Of a DNA stretch of 6,468 nt, positions 1-5,235 are shown piece by piece (the first letter of the stretch is position 1; every line of letters starts with the position of its first letter). The notes under the pieces are model-generated. The model searched no databases, was not told the origin of the DNA, and was given only the letters and a program-made list of their open reading frames with translations. The stretch comes from Thermoplasmata archaeon (GTDB taxonomy: Archaea > Thermoplasmatota > Thermoplasmata > Thermoplasmatales > Thermoplasmataceae). Location of the stretch: contig JAKBQK010000410.1 in NCBI GenBank assembly GCA_021835265.1, forward strand, positions 1-6,468, read 5' to 3'. A program made the position numbers and the translations under genes.

Positions 1-1
1 A

Positions 2-199
2 AAGAAAAGTGGGAAGGGTATTGTATCAATGTTAATCGAGGGACTTTTCTGCGGTGTTAGTATATTTTTCTCCCCTCCTGATGATGTAAAAAGTGAGGAG
101 TTCCAGTCCTTTGATGTTTCGGAAAAGCAGGCATATAATGTGAACACTGTTGAGGACTTCTTTCTCATACTTAACAGATTGAAAAAGCAGAAGAACTAG
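2..199 (+). CDS. C-terminal end of an unrecognised protein (5' end outside window)
   Basis: An open frame enters from the left edge and runs 65 codons to a TAG at 197-199. The visible part has a hydrophobic stretch (IVSMLIEGLFCGVSIFFSPP), then an acidic segment and a basic Lys-rich tail (LNRLKKQKN). The codon style matches the neighbouring genes, and the next gene starts 1 bp after the stop, so this is very probably a real gene co-transcribed with it. I do not recognise the family. The single hydrophobic stretch ending in Pro-Pro could be a buried strand-helix element of a soluble protein rather than a membrane helix. Confidence 0.6.
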   Translation, partial: KKSGKGIVSMLIEGLFCGVSIFFSPPDDVKSEEFQSFDVSEKQAYNVNTVEDFFLILNRLKKQKN

Positions 200-200
200 A

Positions 201-632
201 ATGGTAAGCGAACGTGCTAAAAAGGCTGGAAGGGCTCTTCTGAAGTTCTCCTCATATTTCAGGGAAAATAGAGATGCGGCTACTGTAATGTTTATAGGTG
301 CATTTATAACATTTGTGATTTCTTTATCTATTCTTTATCTTTCAATTCAAAATGGAAGCTTCCTGAAAGCTGATAATGCAATCTTTGAGATTATGACTGA
401 TGCTATTGCCCCCATACTTGAAATTGTAGCATCAGTGGTCATGTTTAGAAGGGTATATCTCCATAGATCAATGGGTGGGCTTGGTATTTTGATGGGAATA
501 ATTTCACTTCCAGGAAGTGAAGGCGGTTTACTCATAGGCTTCATATTGGTTGTAATAGGCGGAGTCATGAGCATGCTTTACAGGGAACCCTATACAGGAA
601 AAGATAATGATACTAAGAAGATGGATAAATAA
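201..632 (+). CDS. Small four-helix membrane protein, hypothetical
   Basis: This 143-aa protein has a basic cytoplasmic-looking N-terminus (residues 1-25, rich in Lys and Arg). Four hydrophobic segments follow at about 27-48, 66-82, 92-104 and 109-126, and the tail is short and charged. The last two are Gly-rich (MGGLGILMGIISLPG, then a segment containing VVIGGVMSML) and form a tight hairpin, resembling small archaeal membrane families with a repeated GG-x-L-G-I pattern (DUF6114-like); that is only a resemblance. The start ATG lies 1 bp after the stop of the upstream gene and has no clear Shine-Dalgarno sequence, so translation is probably coupled to that gene. The function is unknown. Confidence 0.75.
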   Translation: MVSERAKKAGRALLKFSSYFRENRDAATVMFIGAFITFVISLSILYLSIQNGSFLKADNAIFEIMTDAIAPILEIVASVVMFRRVYLHRSMGGLGILMGIISLPGSEGGLLIGFILVVIGGVMSMLYREPYTGKDNDTKKMDK

Positions 633-636
633 ACAC

Positions 637-647
637 ACGATAATCGT
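637..647. repeat. Short perfect dyad upstream of the first NfeD promoter
   Basis: ACGAT-A-ATCGT is a perfect palindrome with 5-bp arms and a single central base. It sits just after the stop of the membrane-protein gene and just upstream of the AT-rich promoter region of the first NfeD-like gene. The 1-nt loop makes an RNA hairpin unlikely, so if it is functional it is more likely a protein-binding site. It is short enough to occur by chance. Confidence 0.2.
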
Positions 648-650
648 TTC

Positions 651-670
651 AATATAAATAAAATTAAATA
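651..670 (+). promoter_or_regulatory. TATA-box region of the first NfeD-like gene
   Basis: A 20-bp run of A and T contains two TATA-like blocks, at 651-660 (AATATAAATA) and 661-670 (AAATTAAATA). The second block is centred about 26 bp upstream of the ACG at 692-694, the same spacing as the box of the twin gene to its ATG. A transcript starting there would begin near 692, about 30 nt before the ATG at 722. Confidence 0.5.
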
Positions 671-721
671 ATGAAATAGCAATGCTTATTTACGATCTCT
701 AACGGTGTATATTACCTATCC

Positions 722-1012
722 ATGCTGCTTGCTGCTATAGGATTTTTCTTCCTTGGTGCATGGTTCTACCAGATAGTTTCATGGTTTCCCAGAGGTGGTA
801 AGTCTGTTACTGGAACAAAGAGTTTAATCGGACAAATAGGCCAGATCGTAAGGGATAACGGCACAAATATGATTGTAAGAGTTGATGGACAGAACTGGAA
901 TGCAAAGTACCAGAGTGTAGACAGACCCCCAGTTGGTGCGAAGGTGAAGATAATTTCTGTGAAAGGATTGAGTCTAGTAATAGAACCTCAAAATAAACTC
1001 AGAAAGAACTGA
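722..1012 (+). CDS. Membrane-anchored NfeD-like OB-fold protein, copy 1
   Basis: From the first ATG this is a 96-aa protein: one N-terminal membrane helix (residues ~1-20, containing FFFLGAWFY), a basic PRGG turn, then a ~60-residue beta-rich domain (IGQIGQIVRDNG..., RVDGQNWNAKY, VKIISVKGLSLVIE). This matches the C-terminal OB-fold domain of NfeD proteins, which in many prokaryotes accompany ClpP-like membrane proteases or stomatin-type SPFH proteins; neither is in this window. The basic turn suggests the OB domain is cytoplasmic (positive-inside rule). It is about 70% identical by eye to the gene at 1064-1378. The in-frame codons 692-721 also encode residues matching the twin's N-terminus, so the true start may be the ACG at 692 or the ATC at 695 rather than 722. 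It has its own AT-rich promoter. Confidence 0.8.
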   Translation: MLLAAIGFFFLGAWFYQIVSWFPRGGKSVTGTKSLIGQIGQIVRDNGTNMIVRVDGQNWNAKYQSVDRPPVGAKVKIISVKGLSLVIEPQNKLRKN

Positions 1013-1030
1013 ATGGTGAGAAATCTTACT

Positions 1031-1040
1031 AAATATTAAT
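1031..1040 (+). promoter_or_regulatory. TATA box of the NfeD copy 2 cluster
   Basis: AAATATTAAT is centred about 27-30 bp upstream of the ATG at 1064. This is the archaeal TATA-to-start spacing, so the mRNA would begin at or within a few bases of the start codon. No Shine-Dalgarno sequence precedes the ATG (TCTCAATAT), which fits a leaderless transcript covering 1064-2379. Confidence 0.5.
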
Positions 1041-1063
1041 TAGTTACAATTCTATCTCAATAT

Positions 1064-1378
1064 ATGATAAGCGACGACCTGTTTTACATATCAATAATAC
1101 TTGTTGCAATTGTTTTTTTCTTCTTAGGTGCATGGTTCTACAGACTTGTTTTATGGTACCCAAGGGGAGGAAGGGCAGTTACCGGTACTAAAAGCATGAT
1201 TGGCAAGATTGGACAGGTAGTGAGAGATAACGGAACAAATATGGTCGTGAGGGTTGATGGACAGAACTGGAATGCAAAATATGTTGGGGAACACAGACCG
1301 GAAGTGGGAGACAGAGTTAGCATAAAGGACGTAAATGGACTCAATCTTTTGGTAGAGGAGATAAAAGATGGGAATTGA
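1064..1378 (+). CDS. Membrane-anchored NfeD-like OB-fold protein, copy 2
   Basis: This 104-aa paralogue of the preceding gene has a complete N-terminus (MISDDLFYISIILVAIVFFF). One membrane helix covers residues ~6-26, followed by a basic YPRGGR turn and an OB-fold domain at ~42-100. The best conserved block between the two copies runs from RGG through VTGTKS, IGQ, VRDNGTNM and VRVDGQNWNAKY. The nearly invariant second half suggests the OB surface is under strong selection in both copies. The NfeD OB domain is thought to mediate protein contacts for membrane proteases or SPFH scaffolds, so a partner may be encoded elsewhere. The start is supported by the TATA box about 27 bp upstream. Its 3' end overlaps the next gene by 11 bp. 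Confidence 0.85.
   Translation: MISDDLFYISIILVAIVFFFLGAWFYRLVLWYPRGGRAVTGTKSMIGKIGQVVRDNGTNMVVRVDGQNWNAKYVGEHRPEVGDRVSIKDVNGLNLLVEEIKDGN
1354..1361 (+). promoter_or_regulatory. Shine-Dalgarno sequence of the 69-aa gene
   Basis: A strong purine run (AGAGGAGA) ends about 6 nt before the ATG at 1368. It lies inside the end of NfeD copy 2, supports the ATG at 1368 as the start, and indicates SD-dependent re-initiation within a polycistronic mRNA. Confidence 0.6.
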
Positions 1379-1577
1379 TTGTTCCCAGCTTGGCAGGGCC
1401 CTCATAATAAGAAGAGATGGAACTAGGAAACTGCTTTCCCTTGAAGAAACTATACAGCTTTGCAATGAATCCTTAAACTCTGGAAAGGCATTTCATGAAA
1501 TTCTGAAGAGAACTGAGCCAAATCTTAAGGTTATAAGATTCATTCAGGATGGAAACGATGAAGATAACACTGAATAA
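1368..1577 (+). CDS. 69-aa hypothetical protein in the NfeD-mutarotase cluster
   Basis: This small soluble protein is predicted to have a short beta hairpin (residues ~11-22, ALIIRRDGTRKLL), then two helices (~24-36 and ~39-48), a final strand (~53-59) and an acidic tail (DGNDEDNTE). I do not recognise a family. It overlaps the end of NfeD copy 2 by 11 bp and the mutarotase gene by about 20 bp, and it has a good Shine-Dalgarno sequence. These facts make it a real, translationally coupled gene rather than a chance frame. The acidic tail is partly a by-product of overlapping the next gene's start. No membrane segment or cysteine cluster is present; the only cysteines are single (C5 and C32). 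Confidence 0.7.
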   Translation: MGIDCSQLGRALIIRRDGTRKLLSLEETIQLCNESLNSGKAFHEILKRTEPNLKVIRFIQDGNDEDNTE

Positions 1578-2379
1578 TGAATCAATTAGGGCAGATATTG
1601 ACAGTAATGGATGCTATATTGAAGGTCTTGAGTTCAGGGAAAATGAAATCATAAAAAGAACTCAGGATGGACATAAAACCCATGGGGGATGCGCCCCACT
1701 GTTTCCGTACGCAAACAGAATAAAGGGTGGCAAATATGAATGGCTTGGAAAATCCTATGAATTTAAAAAAGATCTGGATGGGAACTCAATTCATGGATTT
1801 GCCAAGGATCGACAGTGGGACATAATTGATCAAAGCGAAAATTCTGTTCGGATGAAAATGAACCTGATGGATGATTCCTATCCATTTGATGTGGATGTTA
1901 CAGTCGTTATTGAAATTAGTAATGATGGTTTCAGGGAGAATGCAAGGTTTTTCAACAATCATAATACCACAGTACCATTGAGCCCTGGTTTTCATCCCTA
2001 TTTTGTAACAGGATCAAACTGGGAAATTTTCCTGAAATCGAGGCCACTAAAATCACTGAAGATTGATCAGTATTTTCCTTCTGGGAATTATTCTGAATTT
2101 TACCGTCATTTTTATAAAAAGGAGTCACATGTTTACGATGACTGTTTCATGTATTCTGGGGACATACAGCTAAGGGGAGATTATTTTGTGTATGATGTAA
2201 AAAGAACAAATTCTGAATTCTTCATGGTGTATGATGGTAAATTCAGCGATTCCATATCTGTTGCCATAGAACCCATGGCATCAGAAGTTAATTCCTTCCA
2301 AACCGGGAATATGCTGAAGATATTAAAACCAGGAGAGGAGTGGGAGTTTGGGTACTCTGTTTCAATTTCCTCCCTGTAG
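1558..2379 (+). CDS. Aldose 1-epimerase family protein (mutarotase)
   Basis: Probably interconverts alpha and beta anomers of a hexose (or a related sugar or sugar phosphate) in the cytoplasm. In 273-residue numbering from this ATG, family landmarks are the substrate-binding Arg54 in PYANRI, His79 in SIHGFAKDRQW, the catalytic-type His146 in SPGFHPYF, and the catalytic-base-type Glu238 in AIEPMASEVNSF. The C-terminus ends with the usual LKPGEEWEFGYSVSI strand. Length is slightly short of GalM but typical of the compact archaeal and bacterial branch. I chose 1558 over the in-frame ATG at 1549 because AGGATGG at 1546-1552 lies 5 nt upstream and the protein then begins MKITLNN; the alternative adds three residues. 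It is last in the cluster with NfeD copy 2, an unusual partner, and ends 7 bp from a convergent gene. Exact sugar specificity cannot be read from the sequence. Confidence 0.88.
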   Translation: MKITLNNESIRADIDSNGCYIEGLEFRENEIIKRTQDGHKTHGGCAPLFPYANRIKGGKYEWLGKSYEFKKDLDGNSIHGFAKDRQWDIIDQSENSVRMKMNLMDDSYPFDVDVTVVIEISNDGFRENARFFNNHNTTVPLSPGFHPYFVTGSNWEIFLKSRPLKSLKIDQYFPSGNYSEFYRHFYKKESHVYDDCFMYSGDIQLRGDYFVYDVKRTNSEFFMVYDGKFSDSISVAIEPMASEVNSFQTGNMLKILKPGEEWEFGYSVSISSL

Positions 2380-2386
2380 GAACAGT

Positions 2387-2881
2387 TCATTTTGTCCTGA
2401 AATGTTTAACCATTATTCCAAAGGCTTCTCCCAGAATTATTCCAGCTAGAAAGGTAAATGTAATTGTAATTACAGGGTCAACAAAGGTTGGAAAATGAGG
2501 TTCGTATAGATAGGAATACCATTTTACAAGGAAAAGGAATGACCATGCGATGGCTACCCCTGCTGATGACTGGTATATTTCATTTCCCTTTCTTCTTATT
2601 ATTTGAGAAAGATCACCAATAATAAAACCGATAATAAAACCAAGGAGGTATATTACCATTGAAAATTCGAATTCAAACAGTGTTAGCGTTATGGATGAAT
2701 ATAATGTAAGAAGAAGATAGATCAAAGGGTAAATAACTATCTTTCTTGAATAGGTTTTCCCAACCTTTGCTCTTACTGCTCTTAGCACCATTAGGAATAT
2801 AGTAAATATAAGGAAAACGTAGAATTGTATTTTGAAACCCCTTATTATATTGATAATGCTTTCTTCACTTAACGCAAACAT
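2387..2881 (-). CDS. Five-helix integral membrane protein, hypothetical
   Basis: From this start the protein is 164 aa with five hydrophobic segments at about 19-37, 49-70, 73-90, 107-126 and 135-158. Basic loops lie after helix 1 (RAVRAKVGKTYSRK) and helix 3 (QIIRRKGNE), and the tail is short and basic. The pattern IIRRKGNEIYQSSAGVAIAW distantly recalls the small CcdC/DUF1453 membrane family, but not enough to name it. The frame is open to another ATG at 2932. I prefer 2881 because GGAGGA lies 11 nt upstream and the only good TATA-like box (TAGTATAAAT) overlaps the ATG at 2932, which would place the transcript start near 2910. Function is unknown. The 3' end converges with the mutarotase gene across a 7-bp gap. 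Confidence 0.72.
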   Translation of the reverse strand: MFALSEESIINIIRGFKIQFYVFLIFTIFLMVLRAVRAKVGKTYSRKIVIYPLIYLLLTLYSSITLTLFEFEFSMVIYLLGFIIGFIIGDLSQIIRRKGNEIYQSSAGVAIAWSFLFLVKWYSYLYEPHFPTFVDPVITITFTFLAGIILGEAFGIMVKHFRTK

Positions 2882-2892
2882 ATTTACATATA

Positions 2893-2898
2893 TCCTCC
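2893..2898 (-). promoter_or_regulatory. Shine-Dalgarno sequence deciding the start at 2881
   Basis: GGAGGA on the minus strand is followed 11 nt later by ATG at 2881. The spacing is a little long, but the match to the anti-SD is perfect. It lies inside the coding frame if the upstream ATG at 2932 were used. Confidence 0.4.
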
Positions 2899-2930
2899 AG
2901 AAAATATCGAATCCTGTAATCTGAAATTGC

Positions 2931-2940
2931 ATTTATACTA
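2931..2940 (-). promoter_or_regulatory. TATA box for the five-helix membrane protein
   Basis: TAGTATAAAT reads on the minus strand at 2940-2931. A start site ~26 bp downstream (~2910) would give a leader of about 30 nt that includes the GGAGGA ribosome-binding site. Confidence 0.4.
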
Positions 2941-3031
2941 TTTCATTACAGTTTACGTTGTTGACTGAAATCTGGAAGTGGATCAGGCATTATAATCCCA
3001 ATTCATTAATAGAACTATGTAATAACCAAAA

Positions 3032-3223
3032 ATGGATATGGGAAAGGTATTTCTTTTTGCTCTTTTAGGGGCAGCCGTCGGAGCAGTTCTTGGGATAGTT
3101 GTTTCTCTCCTTGTAACGCAAAATAATTTCAGGGTTATGTTTCTAATGACATTTACAGAAGTTGGAGTTATAGTTGGTCTTCTGGGAGGAGCGAAAATAG
3201 AAGACAGGAAATCAATAAACTAG
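3032..3223 (+). CDS. 63-aa glycine-zipper membrane protein
   Basis: This small protein has two predicted membrane helices (residues ~5-28 and ~34-53) and a charged C-terminus (KIEDRKSIN). Helix 1 carries a glycine-zipper pattern, G13-x3-G17-x3-G21 (GAAVGAVLG), typical of helix-helix packing and oligomers. Helix 2 is also Gly-rich (VGLLGGA). There is no Shine-Dalgarno sequence before the ATG (AACCAAAA), and an AT-rich stretch near 3003-3010 is at leaderless spacing, so translation is probably leaderless. The stop overlaps the stop of the convergent alpha-glucosidase gene. The family is unrecognised; a membrane role is clear, but not a specific function. Confidence 0.65.
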   Translation: MDMGKVFLFALLGAAVGAVLGIVVSLLVTQNNFRVMFLMTFTEVGVIVGLLGGAKIEDRKSIN

Positions 3224-5136
3224 GAAATCAGATCTTTCAAAAGAGGTTTTTTCACTTCTATGTTGATTGCAATCTTTTCGCTATCTTCTTTTCCGTCTAT
3301 TTCTACCGTTCCATTCACTGATTTGAACCTGTGCCATTTGTTGCCAAAGTATACTTCCCTTTCAATATTCCCAAAATAGTAGATTTTTTGTCCGACTATT
3401 ATAATTGAATTCTTCTTCTGGTATAAAGGAAGGTCTCCTGTTGATCTTATTCTTCTATGTCCCATATATATATCAGATGATTCATAATCGTACCACATAC
3501 CATCTGGCAGGTAAAGCTCCCTGTTTTCCTGAGACTGAACAACAATAGGCGCAAGTAAAAGCTCATCTCCAACCATGTACTCATCATCGATTGTGAATAT
3601 GCCATCTTCTTTCGGAAAGTTGAAGGCAAGCGGCCTTATAACAGGGGTGCCAAATTTCTCAGATTCAACACATTTCCAGTAAAGGTAGGGGACAAAATTA
3701 TGTCTTATATTTAATAAATCACTGAATCTTTTTCGGTAATAACTGTCAAAGACGTACAGCTCCTGATCATTTCCCATCTTCACCTTGTGATTCCTGTATA
3801 CTGGGAAAAAGAGGGCCATTTGGTAAAATCTTAAAATTAGTTCAGGGCTTGAATACCCTGAAAATCCTCCAAGATCGCAACCTACGTATGGAACCCCTGA
3901 TATGCTCAAAGAAGTAAGAATTGGAATCTGAAGACCCATATTTTCAAATGTTGATAGTCCATCTCCACTCCATATGGCAGCATATTTCTGTATACCTGCA
4001 AATCCAGATCTGGATAAAATATAACTTTTTCCTAGCTTCATCGCTTTATAAGTATATTCAGCCTCCTTCAGTGCATATGCATTATGTACTTCAGAATGTT
4101 TCACCATCTTTCCATTCACCTCGTGAACAGCATCAGTTTCTACTGTTCTTGATTCAACATTATGCACTGAAGGTTCATTCATGTCAAGCCAGACACCATC
4201 ATAGCCCTTAGAAAGAAATTTAGACATCTCGTCGAACCAGAAATCTCCACCCTCCTTCTTGAAAAAATCTGGAAATACGCATTTACCGGGCCATACATCT
4301 CCTGTATATATCTCACCTCTGGAAGTTTCTATATATGATCCGAGGCCTTTCCTGAATATTTCACTTTTTTGGTCTGCCTTAAGCCCTGGATCTATTATGG
4401 GAATTACCCTGACATTTTTTCCATGTAGTCTTTCAATCATTTCTTTCATTCCTGGAAATTTATTTTTATCCTCTGTAAAAATGTTGTATTCATCCATATA
4501 GTCAATATCCAGATAAACTGAACCTACGGCATGAGGTCCGAATGCCTTTTGATAATTTTCTACAACTTCCTCCACTCTTTCCTCTGGATAATATGAATAT
4601 TTGGAGATCTGGTGTTCTAGAGCCCATTCTGGAATATGAAAAGGCTTTCCAGTAAGGTCAGTGTATTTCTGCAATACAACTTCTGGTGTTTCTCCATTCA
4701 GGACATAAAAGGAAAAGTTTTCAGATTTTACATCAATTATTATGTTCGTATAATCGGTTACTCCAAAATCAAAATTGATTTCGCCTGTATAATTTATGAA
4801 GTACCCAATGGTTTCATTTATTCCAGTTTTCATGAAAAATGGTATTGATACATATAAGGGATCATATCCAAGAGAATAATTATAACTGTCATAATTCCAC
4901 ATCTTTCCAGTCGTTCTCTTCCTTTCTACAGGAAATGCCTTTTCTCCAAGCCCCAGTATATGGTCACTCTCCAGAATAGGAACTATAATTCTTGTTCCTC
5001 CATCCTCTTCCCTTAACTGAAAAGAGGGAGAACCCTCGACCTCATTCTCCTTAAGGAATCCTGTTTCTATGAATTCCTCTCCGTTTCCAACCTGAAATTT
5101 CAATATGTCCTTCTGACCCTTAAAAATATGATACAT
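3220..5136 (-). CDS. malA: Alpha-glucosidase, glycoside hydrolase family 31
   Basis: Hydrolyses terminal alpha-linked glucose from maltose and malto-oligosaccharides, or related alpha-glucosides, with retention. There is no signal peptide or membrane segment, so it acts in the cytoplasm. In 638-residue numbering from this ATG, the N-terminal beta domain (~1-160) includes ILGLGEKAFPVER. The (beta/alpha)8 barrel (~165-480) contains WALEHQISKYSYYPEERV, YLDIDYMDEYNIFTED, the nucleophile Asp318 in WLDMNEPS, Arg376 in LSRSGFAG, the acid/base Asp392 in WSGDG, Asp421 in GCDLGGF and His450 in YRNHKV. Beta domains complete the C-terminus. The layout and length match archaeal MalA of Sulfolobus and AglA of Thermoplasmatales (also a possible symbol). 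I chose the ATG at 5136; an in-frame TTG at 5148 would add only four residues. A TATA-like box and an inverted repeat lie just upstream. Alpha-xylosidase or another GH31 specificity remains possible. Confidence 0.93.
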   Translation of the reverse strand: MYHIFKGQKDILKFQVGNGEEFIETGFLKENEVEGSPSFQLREEDGGTRIIVPILESDHILGLGEKAFPVERKRTTGKMWNYDSYNYSLGYDPLYVSIPFFMKTGINETIGYFINYTGEINFDFGVTDYTNIIIDVKSENFSFYVLNGETPEVVLQKYTDLTGKPFHIPEWALEHQISKYSYYPEERVEEVVENYQKAFGPHAVGSVYLDIDYMDEYNIFTEDKNKFPGMKEMIERLHGKNVRVIPIIDPGLKADQKSEIFRKGLGSYIETSRGEIYTGDVWPGKCVFPDFFKKEGGDFWFDEMSKFLSKGYDGVWLDMNEPSVHNVESRTVETDAVHEVNGKMVKHSEVHNAYALKEAEYTYKAMKLGKSYILSRSGFAGIQKYAAIWSGDGLSTFENMGLQIPILTSLSISGVPYVGCDLGGFSGYSSPELILRFYQMALFFPVYRNHKVKMGNDQELYVFDSYYRKRFSDLLNIRHNFVPYLYWKCVESEKFGTPVIRPLAFNFPKEDGIFTIDDEYMVGDELLLAPIVVQSQENRELYLPDGMWYDYESSDIYMGHRRIRSTGDLPLYQKKNSIIIVGQKIYYFGNIEREVYFGNKWHRFKSVNGTVEIDGKEDSEKIAINIEVKKPLLKDLIS

Positions 5137-5155
5137 TGAAGATTGCAATGAAAAA

Positions 5156-5177
5156 TTTGGATAATAACATTTCCAAA
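5156..5177. promoter_or_regulatory. Candidate operator over the alpha-glucosidase promoter
   Basis: TTTGGA-N10-TCCAAA is a perfect 6-bp inverted repeat. Its spacer holds the TATA-like TTATTAT (minus strand, 5161-5167) located 25-31 bp upstream of the alpha-glucosidase ATG. A dyad with half-sites about 1.5 helical turns apart that covers a core promoter is a common arrangement for a dimeric archaeal repressor, so sugar-dependent control is plausible. No binding protein can be named. Confidence 0.35.
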
Positions 5178-5207
5178 CTATTGATGTAAAAAACTGAGAG
5201 TGATAAT

Positions 5208-5215
5208 CATATATA
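5208..5215 (+). promoter_or_regulatory. TATA box of the ferritin-encapsulin gene
   Basis: CATATATA, preceded by purine-rich TGATAAT, is centred about 24 bp upstream of the ATG at 5236. This places the transcript start at or immediately before the start codon, i.e. a leaderless mRNA. No Shine-Dalgarno sequence precedes the ATG (GAAATAGAATATC), which agrees. Confidence 0.6.
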
Positions 5216-5235
5216 CGTCATGGAAATAGAATATC

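Noticed and set aside
1138..1465. Two minus-strand frames opposite NfeD copy 2 and the 69-aa gene
   Set aside because: They overlap each other and two supported genes, are Ser/Pro/Leu-rich as antisense translations usually are, and lack any start signal.
3921..4848. Plus-strand open frames opposite the alpha-glucosidase
   Set aside because: They lie antisense to a clear GH31 gene with intact catalytic motifs, have odd compositions, and have no promoter or ribosome-binding site.
5137..5148. TTG at 5148 as start of the alpha-glucosidase
   Set aside because: It adds only four residues (MQSS) ahead of an ATG at 5136. The ATG has a TATA-like box at leaderless spacing, and nothing supports the TTG.
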